In this document: positions 42,359-49,664 of the stretch, in pieces
Numbering within the stretch: the first letter of the stretch is position 1
How the letters are laid out: every line of letters starts with the position of its first letter
Origin: CAIKMD01 sp963729935
GTDB taxonomy: Bacteria; Pseudomonadota; Alphaproteobacteria; ATCC43930; CGMCC-115725
Direction: 5' to 3'
DNA: 64,000 nucleotides
Assembly: GCA_963729935.1 (NCBI GenBank)
Contig: CAVSPW010000004.1
Span: 693,626-757,625 of the forward strand
The notes under the pieces: generated by a model
Told to the model about the DNA's origin: nothing
Database searches by the model: none
Seen by the model: the letters and a program-made list of their open reading frames with translations, nothing else
Position numbers and translations under genes: made by a program

Positions 42359-42439
42359 ATGACGGAACTTCGGCAAGGATTCGAAGCGGCGTTCTTCGCA
42401 TCGTCCATCGCGTTCATTCACCGGGAGGAAAAATCATGA
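42359..42439 (+). CDS. Possible 26-residue leader ORF
   Basis: An ATG-initiated ORF (MTELRQGFEAAFFASSIAFI at its start) whose stop TGA overlaps the ATG of the following binding-protein gene in an ATGA arrangement. The ribosome-binding site of the binding-protein gene (GGGAGGAAAAA) lies inside its end. It may be a leader peptide for translational coupling or chance. No strong ribosome-binding site precedes it. Confidence 0.25.
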   Translation: MTELRQGFEAAFFASSIAFIHREEKS

Positions 42440-43404
42440 CAAAATGGCTTCGGCTCGGCGCGCTCGCCGGCCTGCTCGCGGCGTCGCTCGCCGCCTCGGC
42501 GGGACCTGCCGCCGCCCTCGACAAGCTGCGCGTCGGCAATCCCTCGGCTCAAGCCTTTCCCTTCATTCCCTTCGAGATCGCCCAGCGCAAAGGGTTCTTC
42601 GCGGCCAACGGCATCGAGGCGGAGCGTGTCGATCTGTCGGGCGGCGCGCGGCTTCACCAGGCGATGGCCGCGGGCTCGCTCGACATCGCTCTCGCCGCGG
42701 GTCCGGATCTTGCTTTTGTCGCCAAGGGCGCACCCGAGATCGGCATCGCCGCGATGGCGGGACCGCCGCTCTTTCTCGGGATCATCGTCGGCTATGATTC
42801 GCCGATCAAGACCGTCGACGATCTCAAGGGAAAGAAGATCGGCGTGCCGAACGGCGCGCTCCTGCAATGGCTGACGAAAAGGCTGATGCAGAACAAGGGC
42901 TGGGGGCCGAAGGATCTGATCCAGGTCTCGGTCGGCGGAGATTGGCCGTCCGAGATCGCGCCGCTCGTCACGCACCAGATCGACGCGGTCGAATCCGCGG
43001 CTGCGCTGGGCTTTCAGCTCGAGACGACGAAGCAAGGCAGGCTTCTTGTCACCACCGCCGACATCGTTCACGATTTCCTCCAGCACGTCATCTTCGCCTC
43101 GAACGAGATCGTCGCGCGAAAGCCCGACGCCGTCCGCCGCTTCCTCAAGGCCTGGTTCGAGACCGTGGCCTTCATGAAGACCAACAAGGCGGAGACGGTC
43201 GAGATCGCGCGGTCGGTGACGAAGTTCTCGCCCGAGGTCGAGAGCAAGGAATACGACCTCGTCATGCCCATGATGTTCACCGACGGCCATTTCCCGGCCG
43301 CGGCGCTGAGGACGATCCAGGAATCGGTGATCGAGATGGGCCTGCTCGATTCCAAGCCTGATATGTCGAAGCTCTATACCGAAGCGTATTTGCCGGCCCG
43401 ATAG
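42436..43404 (+). CDS. NMT1/SsuA-type periplasmic substrate-binding protein (orphan, tandem 1)
   Basis: A 322-residue binding protein with a signal peptide (hydrophobic residues 8-24, cleavage near AAA-LD). Family patterns: LDKLRVGNPSAQAFPFIPF at the mature start, ARLHQAMAAGSLDIALAAG near residue 75 and TVDDLKGKKIGVPNGA near residue 130. It is a paralogue of the next gene and of the protein at 12704; all three end with a pattern like SKLYTE. No ABC permease or ATPase is nearby. GGGAGG precedes the ATG. Confidence 0.87.
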   Translation: MTKWLRLGALAGLLAASLAASAGPAAALDKLRVGNPSAQAFPFIPFEIAQRKGFFAANGIEAERVDLSGGARLHQAMAAGSLDIALAAGPDLAFVAKGAPEIGIAAMAGPPLFLGIIVGYDSPIKTVDDLKGKKIGVPNGALLQWLTKRLMQNKGWGPKDLIQVSVGGDWPSEIAPLVTHQIDAVESAAALGFQLETTKQGRLLVTTADIVHDFLQHVIFASNEIVARKPDAVRRFLKAWFETVAFMKTNKAETVEIARSVTKFSPEVESKEYDLVMPMMFTDGHFPAAALRTIQESVIEMGLLDSKPDMSKLYTEAYLPAR

Positions 43405-43412
43405 GAGGGACG

Positions 43413-44426
43413 ATGACGATCCATCCCGTTCGCCTCACCCGCTCGATGGCGCGAAAGATCGGCCGGTTCGCGTTCGCGGCGCTCGCCGCGGCCGCCTCGC
43501 TCGCCCTGGCATCGGCCGGCGGCGCGGCGCAAGCGGCCACGTTGCGCGTCGGCAAGGCTCAAGCTCAGCCGCTCGATTTCACGCCGGTCGACGTCGGAAT
43601 CGCCGAAGGCTTCTTCAAGAAGCGCGGGCTCGAGATTCAGATCATCGACTTCTCGGGCAGCGCCAAGCTGCAGCAGGGGCTCGCCGCCGATGCCGCCGAT
43701 ATCGGGCTGGGTTCCGGGCCCGAGCTCGCCTTCATCGCCAAGGGCGCGCCCGTGCTGGCGATCGCGGCTTTCGCGGGTCCGCCGGACGATCTGGTTCTGG
43801 CGACCCGGCTGGACCTTCCGATCAGGACCGCCGCGGATTTGAAGGGCCGCAAGATCGGCGTCTCGACGGTGGGCTCGCTGACGGATTGGTGCGTGCGCGA
43901 ATTGTCGCGCCAGCAGGGCTGGGGCAATAGCGGCATCGACATCGTCGATCTCGGCAGCATCGCCGCCGAGGTCGCCGCCCTGCGGGCGAAGAACATCGAC
44001 GGCGCCACGCAGGACGTCGCCTCGGCGCTGCGGCTCGAAGAGCTGGGGGTCGCGCATGCGATCGTGAATTTCGGCGACGTGATCCCGCATTTCATCGTCC
44101 ATGTCACCTTCGCCACCGCCAAGCTCATCAAGCAGCATCCCGACGAGGTCGGCGCGTTCAACGCCAGCTGGTTCGAATCCGTCGCCTGGATGCGCGCCCA
44201 CAAGGCCGAGACGGTGCAGATCATCACCCCCGTGATGCATCAGACGCCCGCGATCGTCGCGCGCACCTATGACGCGGTGATGCCCGAATTCTCCGACACC
44301 GGCAAATTCGATCCCCAGGCGCTGGCCGTGTTGCGGCGCTCCTTCATCGAGATGGGCACGCTTTCCGCCGAACCCGATATGAGCAAGCTCTATACGGAAG
44401 AGTTTCTGCCGGGCCATTCGCGCTAG
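43413..44426 (+). CDS. NMT1/SsuA-type periplasmic substrate-binding protein (orphan, tandem 2)
   Basis: A 337-residue paralogue lying 8 bp after the previous gene (ribosome-binding site AGGAGGG), so both are co-translated. The signal peptide spans about residues 18-42. The mature part has LRVGKAQAQPLDFTPVDVGI, KLQQGLAADAADIGLGSGP and TAADLKGRKIGVSTVGS. It is closer to the protein at 12704 than to its tandem neighbour, so the pair is not a very recent duplication. The ligand is unknown; two receptors could widen the range of one importer encoded elsewhere. Confidence 0.87.
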   Translation: MTIHPVRLTRSMARKIGRFAFAALAAAASLALASAGGAAQAATLRVGKAQAQPLDFTPVDVGIAEGFFKKRGLEIQIIDFSGSAKLQQGLAADAADIGLGSGPELAFIAKGAPVLAIAAFAGPPDDLVLATRLDLPIRTAADLKGRKIGVSTVGSLTDWCVRELSRQQGWGNSGIDIVDLGSIAAEVAALRAKNIDGATQDVASALRLEELGVAHAIVNFGDVIPHFIVHVTFATAKLIKQHPDEVGAFNASWFESVAWMRAHKAETVQIITPVMHQTPAIVARTYDAVMPEFSDTGKFDPQALAVLRRSFIEMGTLSAEPDMSKLYTEEFLPGHSR

Positions 44427-44450
44427 CGCCCAAACGCGCGATCGCGCGGT

Positions 44451-45233
44451 TTACGTCGCCGCGTCGCGCCGATGCAGCCGGATGATGCTTTGCGCCACGC
44501 GCAAGACCTCGTCGTCCCCGAGAGGCGGCCGGCAGCGGGCCCGGTTCCAGCTCAACAGCAATTCGGTGACGATCTCCGGATCGACGCCGCGCCGGAGCAG
44601 ATGGCCGGCGAGCGAGGCGAGCGTCGAATTGCGCGCGCCCTCTTTCACGCCCCTGCGTATGAGATCGCGCCAATAGGCGGCGGGATGGCCGTGCGGCTCG
44701 TCGCCGCCGAGCGCAAGACGCACGAGCCAGCCGGGCACCGGGGCGAGCGCCGCGGTCGCGGGATCTCTTCCCGGCAGCCAGCGATAGGGACGGCCCGAAG
44801 GATGGCGCGAAGGCGGCGCCACGACCATGCCGCCCTCGGCGCGCAGATCGATGCCGGGCGCCAAGGCCGCGCGGTTTCGCAAAAGCGCGCCGCGCAAGGC
44901 GAAATAGAAATGGCGGCCGCCGCCGCCGGTCTCCGCCTCGATCGTCGCCGGCAGCTTTTCGTTGGCCGCCTCCAAGGCGCGCAGGCTCTCTTCGCCATCG
45001 TGACGCGGGTCGATATCGAGGACCGCGAGGCCCGAGATCGCGCCGGTCACGATTCCGATATTCGCCTGCGGCCAGCGGCGAAACCAGGCCGCGACCTCCT
45101 CCTCGCTCGCCAGGCGGCGTTGAAATTCCTCCCAGGGAAGGATCGGCAGCTTCGATTTCGGGCGAAGCGGGATGACCGACCAGCCGCGGCGAAGATCGTC
45201 GATCGCGGCCTCTTCGATCGCGGACACGGCCAT
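44451..45233 (-). CDS. Bifunctional DNA primase/polymerase (prim-pol) domain protein
   Basis: A 260-residue protein. An archaeo-eukaryotic-type prim-pol domain (residues about 10-175) opens with AAIDDLRRGWSVIPLRPKSK. The catalytic acidic motif is LAVLDIDPRHDG (D-x-D, near residue 73), followed by ETGGGGRHFYFAL and GIDLRAEGGMVVAPPSRH. A helical C-terminal part (about 195-255) resembles the PriCT module, RNSTLASLAGHLLRRGVDPE. Such proteins usually sit in plasmids, phages or integrated elements beside a helicase. Here no helicase, integrase or replication gene is nearby, so it is a solitary or domesticated copy. Confidence 0.85.
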   Translation of the reverse strand: MAVSAIEEAAIDDLRRGWSVIPLRPKSKLPILPWEEFQRRLASEEEVAAWFRRWPQANIGIVTGAISGLAVLDIDPRHDGEESLRALEAANEKLPATIEAETGGGGRHFYFALRGALLRNRAALAPGIDLRAEGGMVVAPPSRHPSGRPYRWLPGRDPATAALAPVPGWLVRLALGGDEPHGHPAAYWRDLIRRGVKEGARNSTLASLAGHLLRRGVDPEIVTELLLSWNRARCRPPLGDDEVLRVAQSIIRLHRRDAAT

Positions 45234-45418
45234 GCCGCGTCAGCGCCTCGACGCCGCGCAAGAGGGAAAGGCCGGATGACGGTGTCGGCGCATGAAGGGC
45301 AGAGTACAATCCCGAGCGCAGCCGGCAATATCCGGCATCGAAGGGAGCGCGGCGGCAATCTCGGCGCGCCCTCAATCCTTCCACAATGCGCTAAGCTCCG
45401 GCCGAAAGGCACCAAGCC

Positions 45419-45865
45419 ATGCTCAAACTGCCGCCGCCGATCTGGACCCTCCTCTCTCTCGCGCTTTGCGCGGCGATCAGCTGGGCGCTCGGCTGGCCGA
45501 GCCTCCCCGGCTTGCCCTTGGCGCCGCTCGGCCGCGCTCTCGTCGTCTTGGGCTCCATCCCGGCCTTCTGGGCACTCATTCTTTTCCGGCGCGCGGGGAC
45601 CGAGATCAATCCGACCTCCCGCGCCAATCGCAAGCTGCTCACCGCCGGCCCTTACCGCTTCACCCGCAATCCCATGTATCTCGGCCTCGTCCTCATCGCG
45701 CTCGGGATCGCGTTTTGGCTCGGCGCCTGGCCGATGTTCCTCGCACCCCTCGCGATTTTCGCTACCGCGAATTGGATCCATATCCCCTTCGAGGAAGAGA
45801 AGATGCGCCGCCAATTCGCGGCGGAATTCGACGACTATGCTCGGCGCGTGAGGCGCTGGATCTAG
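45419..45865 (+). CDS. Isoprenylcysteine carboxyl methyltransferase-family membrane protein
   Basis: A 148-residue integral membrane methyltransferase of the ICMT/phospholipid methyltransferase type with three to four membrane helices. The SAM-binding C-terminal half shows TAGPYRFTRNPMYLGLVL (near residue 80) and the EEEKMRRQFAAEFDDYARRV ending. Bacterial members methylate unknown lipids or proteins. The start at 45419 has no strong ribosome-binding site. It is divergent from the prim-pol gene and convergent with the next methyltransferase. Confidence 0.87.
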   Translation: MLKLPPPIWTLLSLALCAAISWALGWPSLPGLPLAPLGRALVVLGSIPAFWALILFRRAGTEINPTSRANRKLLTAGPYRFTRNPMYLGLVLIALGIAFWLGAWPMFLAPLAIFATANWIHIPFEEEKMRRQFAAEFDDYARRVRRWI

Positions 45866-45904
45866 AAGCGCCGCGCGAAGCGAGGCAATCCGCCGCGGAT
45901 GAGA

Positions 45905-46693
45905 TCAGCCCGGCAGCTGGCCCTTGATGGCATTGGCGCGGCCCGTGACCCGAACGGGGCCTGAACCATCGGGCGCGACGCGCTCGCGCAGCGCCGCTTT
46001 CAGCGCCTCGATCTGCGCGGGCGGCATCGCGGCGACGGTCGGGCCGACCCGCGCGCCCGCGAGGCAGCTCGCCCAATAATCCTCGAAATCGGCAAAGCGG
46101 CGCTCGACCGTGATCGCGCGCGTCTCGATCGCCTCGAGCCCGGCGCCGCGCCAGAGATCGCGCAGCGAATCCTCGCGCGACGCCGTCTCGCTCGGCGGCC
46201 GCGGCGCGGCGGCGCCGAAGCGGCGCATCGCCTCCTCGAGCGGCTCCATCGGGAAGCCGCCGTTCATCAAGTCCCAAGCATAGCACGCGACGAGACCGCC
46301 CGAGCGCACGACCCGCGCCATCTCGGCGACGCCTTTCGCCGGATCGGGCACGAAGAAGATGACCAGCGCCATGGTCGCGGCATCGAAGCTCTTGTCCGGG
46401 AAAGGCAGCGCCATGGCGCCGCCCTCGCGGAATTCCGCGACGCGTCCCGCCGGACGCTGACGCGCATAAGCGAGCTGCGCCGCCGAGGGATCGACGCCGC
46501 TCACCGCGGCCGGCGCGCAGCGCTCGACCAGAAGCTCGGTGAAGGCGCCGTTGCCGCAGCCAATATCGATCCAGCGCAAACCCGGCCGCGGCTCGAGCCA
46601 GTCGAGAAAGACATCCCCGACCAGGCGGCTCCAGGCGCCCATCGCGCGCTCGTAACCGGCGCCATCGGCGAAGCGGATTGCGCTCTCGGCCAT
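45905..46693 (-). CDS. Class I SAM-dependent methyltransferase (UbiE-like)
   Basis: A 262-residue soluble methyltransferase. Motif I is RWIDIGCGNGAFTEL (near residue 40), motif post-I is SGVDPSAAQLAYAR, and motif II/III are FDAATMALVIFFVPDPAKG and MARVVRSGGLVACYAWDL. It belongs to the Methyltransf_11 type with an unknown small-molecule substrate. It is convergent with the ICMT-like gene 39 bp away. Confidence 0.87.
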   Translation of the reverse strand: MAESAIRFADGAGYERAMGAWSRLVGDVFLDWLEPRPGLRWIDIGCGNGAFTELLVERCAPAAVSGVDPSAAQLAYARQRPAGRVAEFREGGAMALPFPDKSFDAATMALVIFFVPDPAKGVAEMARVVRSGGLVACYAWDLMNGGFPMEPLEEAMRRFGAAAPRPPSETASREDSLRDLWRGAGLEAIETRAITVERRFADFEDYWASCLAGARVGPTVAAMPPAQIEALKAALRERVAPDGSGPVRVTGRANAIKGQLPG

Positions 46694-47026
46694 CGTCTAT
46701 TCTCCTGCTCGCGAGGATCGCGGTTCCGCCGCGACGGGCCTGACGGGTCTTTGAACCGGCGAGTTGGAGAGCTTACGGCACGGGCGTGGCCGGTTCCAGC
46801 GGCGCCGCGAAGGGGTTCGAGGCCGGCGGGCGCGGGCGGGCTCCAGAAAGAACGGGGCTCAGAGCCGGTTTCGTCGCTTTGACGCGAAGCGCTGCCGCGC
46901 GCCGGGCGGAGAAAGAGACCGGGGCGAAGCCCTCGCCGGTTTCGCGCGCGGAAAGAGGCCGAGATATTTGCCGAGCGGGAATTGAGGGGACACAGTACTT
47001 GGGAATTCAGGGGACATAATACTTAA
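46694..47026. other. Gene-free spacer ending in GGGGACA direct repeats
   Basis: No credible gene on either strand. Its right end carries two direct copies of a motif, ATTGAGGGGACACAGTACTT at 46981 and ATTCAGGGGACATAATACTT at 47005, offset by 24 bp and identical at 17 of 20 positions. They directly abut the transposase remnant. Confidence 0.6.
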
Positions 47027-47179
47027 TTATTTTTCGCCGTCCCTGGCACCTGACTTGGCCTCGGGCTTGGGTCCCAGCTTCTGCGGCGCCAGCTTGCGGC
47101 CGAGGCGCTTTTCGAGCGGCGCGACGAAGCGCGGCGGGCCCCGCCAAACGCGCCATGCCGCGACGGGCGCGGGCCGCAT
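47027..47179 (-). pseudogene. C-terminal remnant resembling a REP-associated (Y1-type) transposase
   Basis: A frame of 50 codons reads AWRVWRGPPRFVAPLEKRLG then RKLAPQKLGPKPEA and stops at 47027. The LGRKL-x-PQK-x-GPKP ending and the preceding W-R-G-x-P-x-F-V are typical, from memory, of the C-terminus of RAYT/Y1 transposase-like proteins. The catalytic HUH and Tyr regions are missing; the next gene's promoter lies beyond. The GGGGACA repeats directly after the stop are of the kind seen next to these genes. I infer a decayed element, with moderate confidence. Confidence 0.5.
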
Positions 47180-47281
47180 ACGGGGCATCAAGAATTAAGG
47201 CGTGTCTCGGGAATTCTGGCCATCTCCGCCTAGACTTGGTCCCGCGGCGCGGCCTACCCTCCCGGCAAGGGGAGGAAAACC

Positions 47282-48307
47282 ATGAAGCTATCGACGCGGT
47301 TCCATTCGCGTAGCCTCGCACCCGCGCTCCTCGCCGCCGCGCTCGCGCTCGGCGGGGTTTCGCCCGCCCTTGCCGAAACCGAGCACACCTCCTTGGCGCT
47401 TCCCACCCTCACCCTCGGCTTCTTGAGCCGCTGGGTCGCCGAGGATGAAGGCTTGTGGAAGAAGCAAGACCTCGATGTCACGGTCCAGATCATCCAGGGC
47501 ATCGGCTCGACCAATGCGGTGATCTCGGGCTCGATCGATTTCGCCTATGCCTCGGGGCCGACCATCACCCGCGCCACCGCGCGCGGCCAGCGCCTGGTCG
47601 CGCTGGCCACGCAATCGGATCAATCGGGCGAATACATCGTCATCCGCAAATCGATCGCCGAGGCCGCGGGCTTTAATCCGAACGCGCCGCTCAAGGAGCG
47701 CGGCAAGATCCTCGCGGGGCACAGCTTCGCCGTGGGCGGCGCCGGCGCCATTCCCGATGTCGTGTTGAAGGTGGTGGCGCGGGATGCGGGCGTGCAGCGC
47801 GACGACGTCACGACCTCGCCGCTTCTGCCGAACGAGGCCATCGCCGCCTTCAAGCGCGGCGCGGTCGACGGGTTCGTCTCCGGCCCGCCTTTCGCGCAGA
47901 TCGCGCTGGTCGACGGATCGGGCGTCGCCGTCTCCGATCCGACCAAGGGCGAGCCGCGCGAATATTCGCCGGTCTCCTCGGGCCTCGTCCTCGCCCGCGC
48001 CGATTTCTGCCCGGCGCATCGCTCGATCTGCGTCAAATTCATGCGCGGGGTGGTGGCTGCGCTTGGCTTCATGCGCGAGCACCGCGCCGAGACCCTGGCC
48101 GTGATGAAAAAACATTTCGGCAATTACAGCGACGCGGTGCTCGAAGTGTCTTATGAATCGATGCGCGCGATCCAGCCCAACCCGCCGGTGACGACCGCGC
48201 AAGAGCTCGAGAATGGCGACCGCCTCGATATCGCGGCGGGCTTCCTCAAGGAAGCCGACATGCTGAAAGACTATTCCGCGATCATCGACAATGAATTCGT
48301 GAAATAG
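47282..48307 (+). CDS. NMT1-like periplasmic substrate-binding protein (orphan)
   Basis: A 341-residue secreted binding protein with a signal peptide (residues 12-30, cleavage near ALA-ET). The mature start ALPTLTLGFLSRWVAEDEGLW, the IIQGIGSTNAVISGSIDFAY segment near residue 80, and GRILA/KILAGHSFAVGGAGA near 140 are typical of the nitrate/taurine-like receptor superfamily. Two cysteines (ADFCPAHRSICVKF) may form a disulfide. GGGGAGGAAAA precedes the ATG. It faces the molybdenum-hydroxylase operon convergently; no transporter genes are adjacent. Confidence 0.85.
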   Translation: MKLSTRFHSRSLAPALLAAALALGGVSPALAETEHTSLALPTLTLGFLSRWVAEDEGLWKKQDLDVTVQIIQGIGSTNAVISGSIDFAYASGPTITRATARGQRLVALATQSDQSGEYIVIRKSIAEAAGFNPNAPLKERGKILAGHSFAVGGAGAIPDVVLKVVARDAGVQRDDVTTSPLLPNEAIAAFKRGAVDGFVSGPPFAQIALVDGSGVAVSDPTKGEPREYSPVSSGLVLARADFCPAHRSICVKFMRGVVAALGFMREHRAETLAVMKKHFGNYSDAVLEVSYESMRAIQPNPPVTTAQELENGDRLDIAAGFLKEADMLKDYSAIIDNEFVK

Positions 48308-48331
48308 CGCGGCGGCGCGCCGGGCGCGGTT

Positions 48332-49201
48332 TCAGCCCGGGCGCTTGGCCCGCGAAGCGGCCTCGGCGAGCGCGCGGCGCACATGCACCGCCGCCATCTG
48401 GCGCTTGTAGGTGGCCGAGCCCCGGAAATCTTCGATCGGGTCGATCGATTCCTGCACCAGGGAAGCCGCGTCGCGGAAATTCTTCTCGTCGGGGGACTTG
48501 CCGGCAAGCGCCGCTTCGACCGCCCCGGCGCGCACCGGCACCATGGCGGCGGCGCCGAGCGCGACGCGCGCTTGCGTGATCCTGCCATCGGCGCCGAGCA
48601 GGATTCGCGCCGCGACCGAGATGGTGGCGTAATCGTCCCGGGTCGCGGGCAGGAATTTGAGGAAGGAAGTCCCGCTGCCGGAAGGCTGCTCGGGCACCAG
48701 AATCTCGGTCACCATCTCGTCGGGCGCCAGCACCGTCTGGTAATACCCGGTGAAGAAGCGCTCGACCGCGATCTTGCGCTCGCCGCGCTTGGAGCGCGCG
48801 ACGAGCTGCGCGTCGAGCGCGATGAGCGCCGGCGGCGTGTCGAGGAACGGATCGGCATGCGCCATCGCGCCGCCGAGCGTCGCCATGGCGCGCACGCGCA
48901 CGGTCGCGACATGCGCGCAGGTTTCGGCGAGGAGCGGCGCCTTGCGCCGCACCGAAGCCGAGGCCTCGAGCGAGGCCAGGGTCGCCAGCGCGCCGATCGC
49001 GAGCCCCTCGGTCTCGGCGATGCCCGTGAGCGGCTTCAAACCGCGCAGGCCGATCACGAAGGCGGGCCGCACCAGGCGCTGCTTCATCAGATTGACGAGG
49101 CCGGTGCCGCCGGCGATGAGCTTGGCGTCCTCGCCATGTTGCGCGAGCAGCGCCAGCGCCTCGTCGAGGCTTTGGGGTTCGAGATAGGTGAAGGGGATCA
49201 C
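48332..49201 (-). CDS. Molybdenum hydroxylase FAD-binding (medium) subunit
   Basis: A 289-residue CoxM/XdhA-like FAD subunit. The two FAD motifs are LIAGGTGLVNLMKQRL (near residue 30) and VRAMATLGGAMAHADP (near residue 100, matching the TxGGN-x-AHADP signature with Ala for Asn). A C-terminal CO_deh_flav_C domain follows from about residue 175. It passes electrons from the FeS subunit to the external acceptor. It begins with GTG, one base after the stop of the FeS subunit gene, and is the last gene of the large-FeS-FAD operon. Confidence 0.9.
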   Translation of the reverse strand: MIPFTYLEPQSLDEALALLAQHGEDAKLIAGGTGLVNLMKQRLVRPAFVIGLRGLKPLTGIAETEGLAIGALATLASLEASASVRRKAPLLAETCAHVATVRVRAMATLGGAMAHADPFLDTPPALIALDAQLVARSKRGERKIAVERFFTGYYQTVLAPDEMVTEILVPEQPSGSGTSFLKFLPATRDDYATISVAARILLGADGRITQARVALGAAAMVPVRAGAVEAALAGKSPDEKNFRDAASLVQESIDPIEDFRGSATYKRQMAAVHVRRALAEAASRAKRPG

Positions 49202-49202
49202 G

Positions 49203-49664
49203 TCACTCGGCTCCCGCCGCGGCGGCGATCGATTCGATGATCTTGTAATAGCCGGTGCAGCGGCAGAGATTGCCCATCATCCAATGCTGGATGTCCGCCT
49301 TGGTGGGGTGCGGATTGGCATCGAGCAGCGCCTTCGCCGCCAGGATCTGCCCGGGCGTGCAGATGCCGCATTGGAATCCGCCATGGGCCAAGAACGCCTC
49401 TTGCAGCGGATGCAGCCGGTCGCCCGCGGCGACGCCTTCGATGGTGGTGAGATCGCCGCCATCGGCGTGAACCGCGAGCGCGAGGCAGGAACTGATCGGC
49501 TTGCCGTCGAGCAGCACGGTGCAGGCGCCGCACACGCCGACGCCGCAGCTCTCCTTGGTGCCGGTGAGCTTCAGATCCTCGCGCAGGAATTCGACGAGGA
49601 GGCGATTGTCCTCGACCTCGCGGACGATAGGCTCGCCGTTGAGGGTGAGTTTGATCGTTCTCAT
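49203..49664 (-). CDS. Molybdenum hydroxylase [2Fe-2S] (small) subunit
   Basis: A 153-residue CoxS-type subunit with two [2Fe-2S] clusters. The plant-type cluster has SCGVGVCGACTVLLDG with a distal cysteine in ISSCLAL (residues 40-65). The helical C-terminal cluster has FQCGICTPGQ and GNLCRCTGYYKI (residues 100-140). All eight cysteines are present. It relays electrons between the Mo and FAD subunits. Its ATG overlaps the stop of the large subunit by four bases. Confidence 0.95.
   Translation of the reverse strand: MRTIKLTLNGEPIVREVEDNRLLVEFLREDLKLTGTKESCGVGVCGACTVLLDGKPISSCLALAVHADGGDLTTIEGVAAGDRLHPLQEAFLAHGGFQCGICTPGQILAAKALLDANPHPTKADIQHWMMGNLCRCTGYYKIIESIAAAAGAE

Noticed and set aside
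46764..47019. Two short plus-strand frames in the 46.7-47.0 kb gap
   Set aside because: Arg/Gly/Ala-rich, without ribosome-binding sites or family features; the gap looks non-coding.
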